In this document: positions 14,985 through 16,073 of the stretch, in pieces
Numbering within the stretch: the first letter of the stretch is position 1
Layout: each line of letters opens with the position of its first letter
Source: an uncultured Prevotella sp.
Lineage (GTDB): Bacteria; Bacteroidota; Bacteroidia; Bacteroidales; Bacteroidaceae
Length of the DNA: 16,073 nucleotides
Assembly: GCA_900768785.1 (NCBI GenBank)
Contig: CAAGEG010000131.1
Location: 1-16,073 of the forward strand
Direction: 5' to 3'
The notes under the pieces: generated by a model
What the model saw: the letters and a program-made list of their open reading frames with translations, nothing else
What the model was told of the DNA's origin: nothing
The model's database searches: none
Program-made: the position numbers and the translations under genes

Positions 14985-16073
14985 ATGAAAAAAATTAAAT
15001 ATCTCTTTTTACTTGTGTTTTGCGCCGTTTCTTCATTGGCATTAGCGCAAACTGTAGCATTTCCGGGTGCAGAAGGCTTTGGAAGATTTACTTCCGGAGG
15101 TCGCGGAGGTGCCGTTTATCATGTAACAACATTGGAAGATAACACGTCGGCTGGCTCTTTTCGTTATGCCTGTACACGTAGCGGAGCACGCACAATTGTC
15201 TTTGATGTGAGTGGTACAATCCAACTTAAGTCTGAGCTGAAAATGAATTCCGGCAATGTAACAATCGCAGGACAGACTGCTCCGGGCGATGGTATCTGCA
15301 TAGCAGGATATCCTTTTGTTATATCAGCCGACAATGTTATAATACGTTTTATGCGTTTCCGTCTCGGCAACAAGAATGTCGCTTATCACGAAGGTGACGG
15401 TTTGGGAGGCATGGATCGCACTAATGTGATGATAGACCACTGCTCTGTAAGTTGGAGTATAGACGAATGTCTATCCGTATATGGCAGTAAGGATATTACC
15501 GTTCAATGGTGTATAGCGGCACAAAGCCTGAAAAATGCAGGCCACAGTAAAGGTGCTCATGGCTATGGCGGCAACTGGGGAGGCTCAGGTGCTACTTATC
15601 ATCACAATTTGTTGGCGCATCATGAGTCTCGAGTACCACGTCTTGGTCCGAGACCGGGTACACAGACCGATGAACGTATGGACTTACGCAACAATGTTAT
15701 GTACAATTGGGCAGGTAACGGCTGCTATGGTGGTGAAGGAATGAATGTTAATATTGTCAATAACTACTATAAACCGGGACCTGCAACATTAACAAGGTCA
15801 AGCGGAATACAGAAACGAATTGCTTCACCCGGCATCAGAACTGTTGACTATTGTCTTGATAAAGCTAAAATAGCTACTAATTACAACAACGTAGCAGGCA
15901 CCGGCTTAGATGCAAAAAGTATCTCCGGCTCTTATTCCGGCGGTAAATACTATGTCAAATGTGACAATACCACATACGAAATAAATATGGCAACCAACAC
16001 CATTGACGTAAACGGAACCTCTGTAAATATTGCTTGGAACGATTGGAAGAAGATGCTTCATGTTTGGTGTCAG
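14985..16073 (+). CDS. Secreted pectate lyase, PL1 family (3' end outside window)
   Basis: The first 363 codons are present; the frame is still open at the window edge. An SPI signal peptide ends LALA|Q (cleavage after 21). The mature protein opens AFPGAEGFGRFTSGGRGG, the usual start of Bacteroidetes PL1 pectate lyases, followed by IVFDVSGTI and VTIAGQTAPGDGI, the first turns of the parallel beta-helix. DHCSVSWSIDE at 151-161 carries the acidic residues expected to bind catalytic calcium. SRVPRLGPRPG at 215-225 carries the arginines expected to include the catalytic base. The family cleaves alpha-1,4-galacturonan by beta-elimination, giving 4,5-unsaturated oligogalacturonides. Absence of a lipobox suggests release to the periplasm or outside. 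Residues about 291-352 look like an extra segment before the conserved WKKMLHVW (354-361). The gene has its own promoter with direct repeats and is the best evidence that this PUL targets pectin. Confidence 0.93.
   Translation, partial: MKKIKYLFLLVFCAVSSLALAQTVAFPGAEGFGRFTSGGRGGAVYHVTTLEDNTSAGSFRYACTRSGARTIVFDVSGTIQLKSELKMNSGNVTIAGQTAPGDGICIAGYPFVISADNVIIRFMRFRLGNKNVAYHEGDGLGGMDRTNVMIDHCSVSWSIDECLSVYGSKDITVQWCIAAQSLKNAGHSKGAHGYGGNWGGSGATYHHNLLAHHESRVPRLGPRPGTQTDERMDLRNNVMYNWAGNGCYGGEGMNVNIVNNYYKPGPATLTRSSGIQKRIASPGIRTVDYCLDKAKIATNYNNVAGTGLDAKSISGSYSGGKYYVKCDNTTYEINMATNTIDVNGTSVNIAWNDWKKMLHVWCQ

Noticed and set aside
1..16073. tRNA, rRNA, insertion sequence transposase or sensor/regulator gene
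   Set aside because: No cloverleaf, rRNA segment, transposase motif, or HTCS/SusR/AraC-type protein was found on either strand among the supported genes.

Overview
The window looks like a piece of a Bacteroidetes (Bacteroidales, most likely Prevotella/Segatella-type) chromosome. The reasons are two tandem SusC/SusD pairs, lipoproteins with SPII signals followed by acidic residues, moderately AT-rich DNA with A/T-rich ribosome-binding regions, and promoters carrying the Bacteroidetes -7 element TAnnTTTG. Genus assignment is inference. All real genes are on the + strand. Together they form a polysaccharide utilization locus (PUL), and the last gene, a PL1-family pectate lyase, points to pectin/homogalacturonan as substrate.

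Layout. (1) 1-157: a promoter-like element and short leader. (2) 158-6739: first operon, with a SusC-like TonB-dependent transporter, a SusD-like surface lipoprotein, a small lipoprotein with six Asp after the lipid-bearing Cys, a strong intercistronic RNA hairpin, and a secreted 270-residue protein with a conserved-looking C-terminal tail. It ends in an intrinsic terminator (6773-6800). (3) 6801-7608: a long intergenic region with a degenerate inverted repeat, a four-unit 21-22 nt array whose core is a palindrome, a possible decayed reverse-strand reading frame, a very good promoter (7375-7406) and a leader of about 195 nt. (4) 7609-14679: second operon, with SusC-like and SusD-like proteins and a lipoprotein that appears to carry two FN3-like modules and a DUF4957/DUF5123-type beta-helix. 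It ends in a 13-bp-stem terminator (14710-14744). (5) 14680-14984: three 24-nt direct repeats abutting a -7 element. (6) 14985-16073: the secreted pectate lyase, cut by the window end.

Likely teamwork (from PUL biology): the PL1 enzyme cleaves polygalacturonate by beta-elimination, the beta-helix/FN3 lipoprotein and the small lipoprotein may hold glycan at the surface, and the two SusD lids with their SusC barrels import the oligosaccharides. No sensor/regulator gene (HTCS or SusR) is in view, so the regulator must lie outside. The least explained material is the non-coding structure: the 21-nt palindromic array, the 24-nt repeats at the lyase promoter, the G.U-rich intercistronic hairpin, and the two unassigned secreted proteins closing operon 1.
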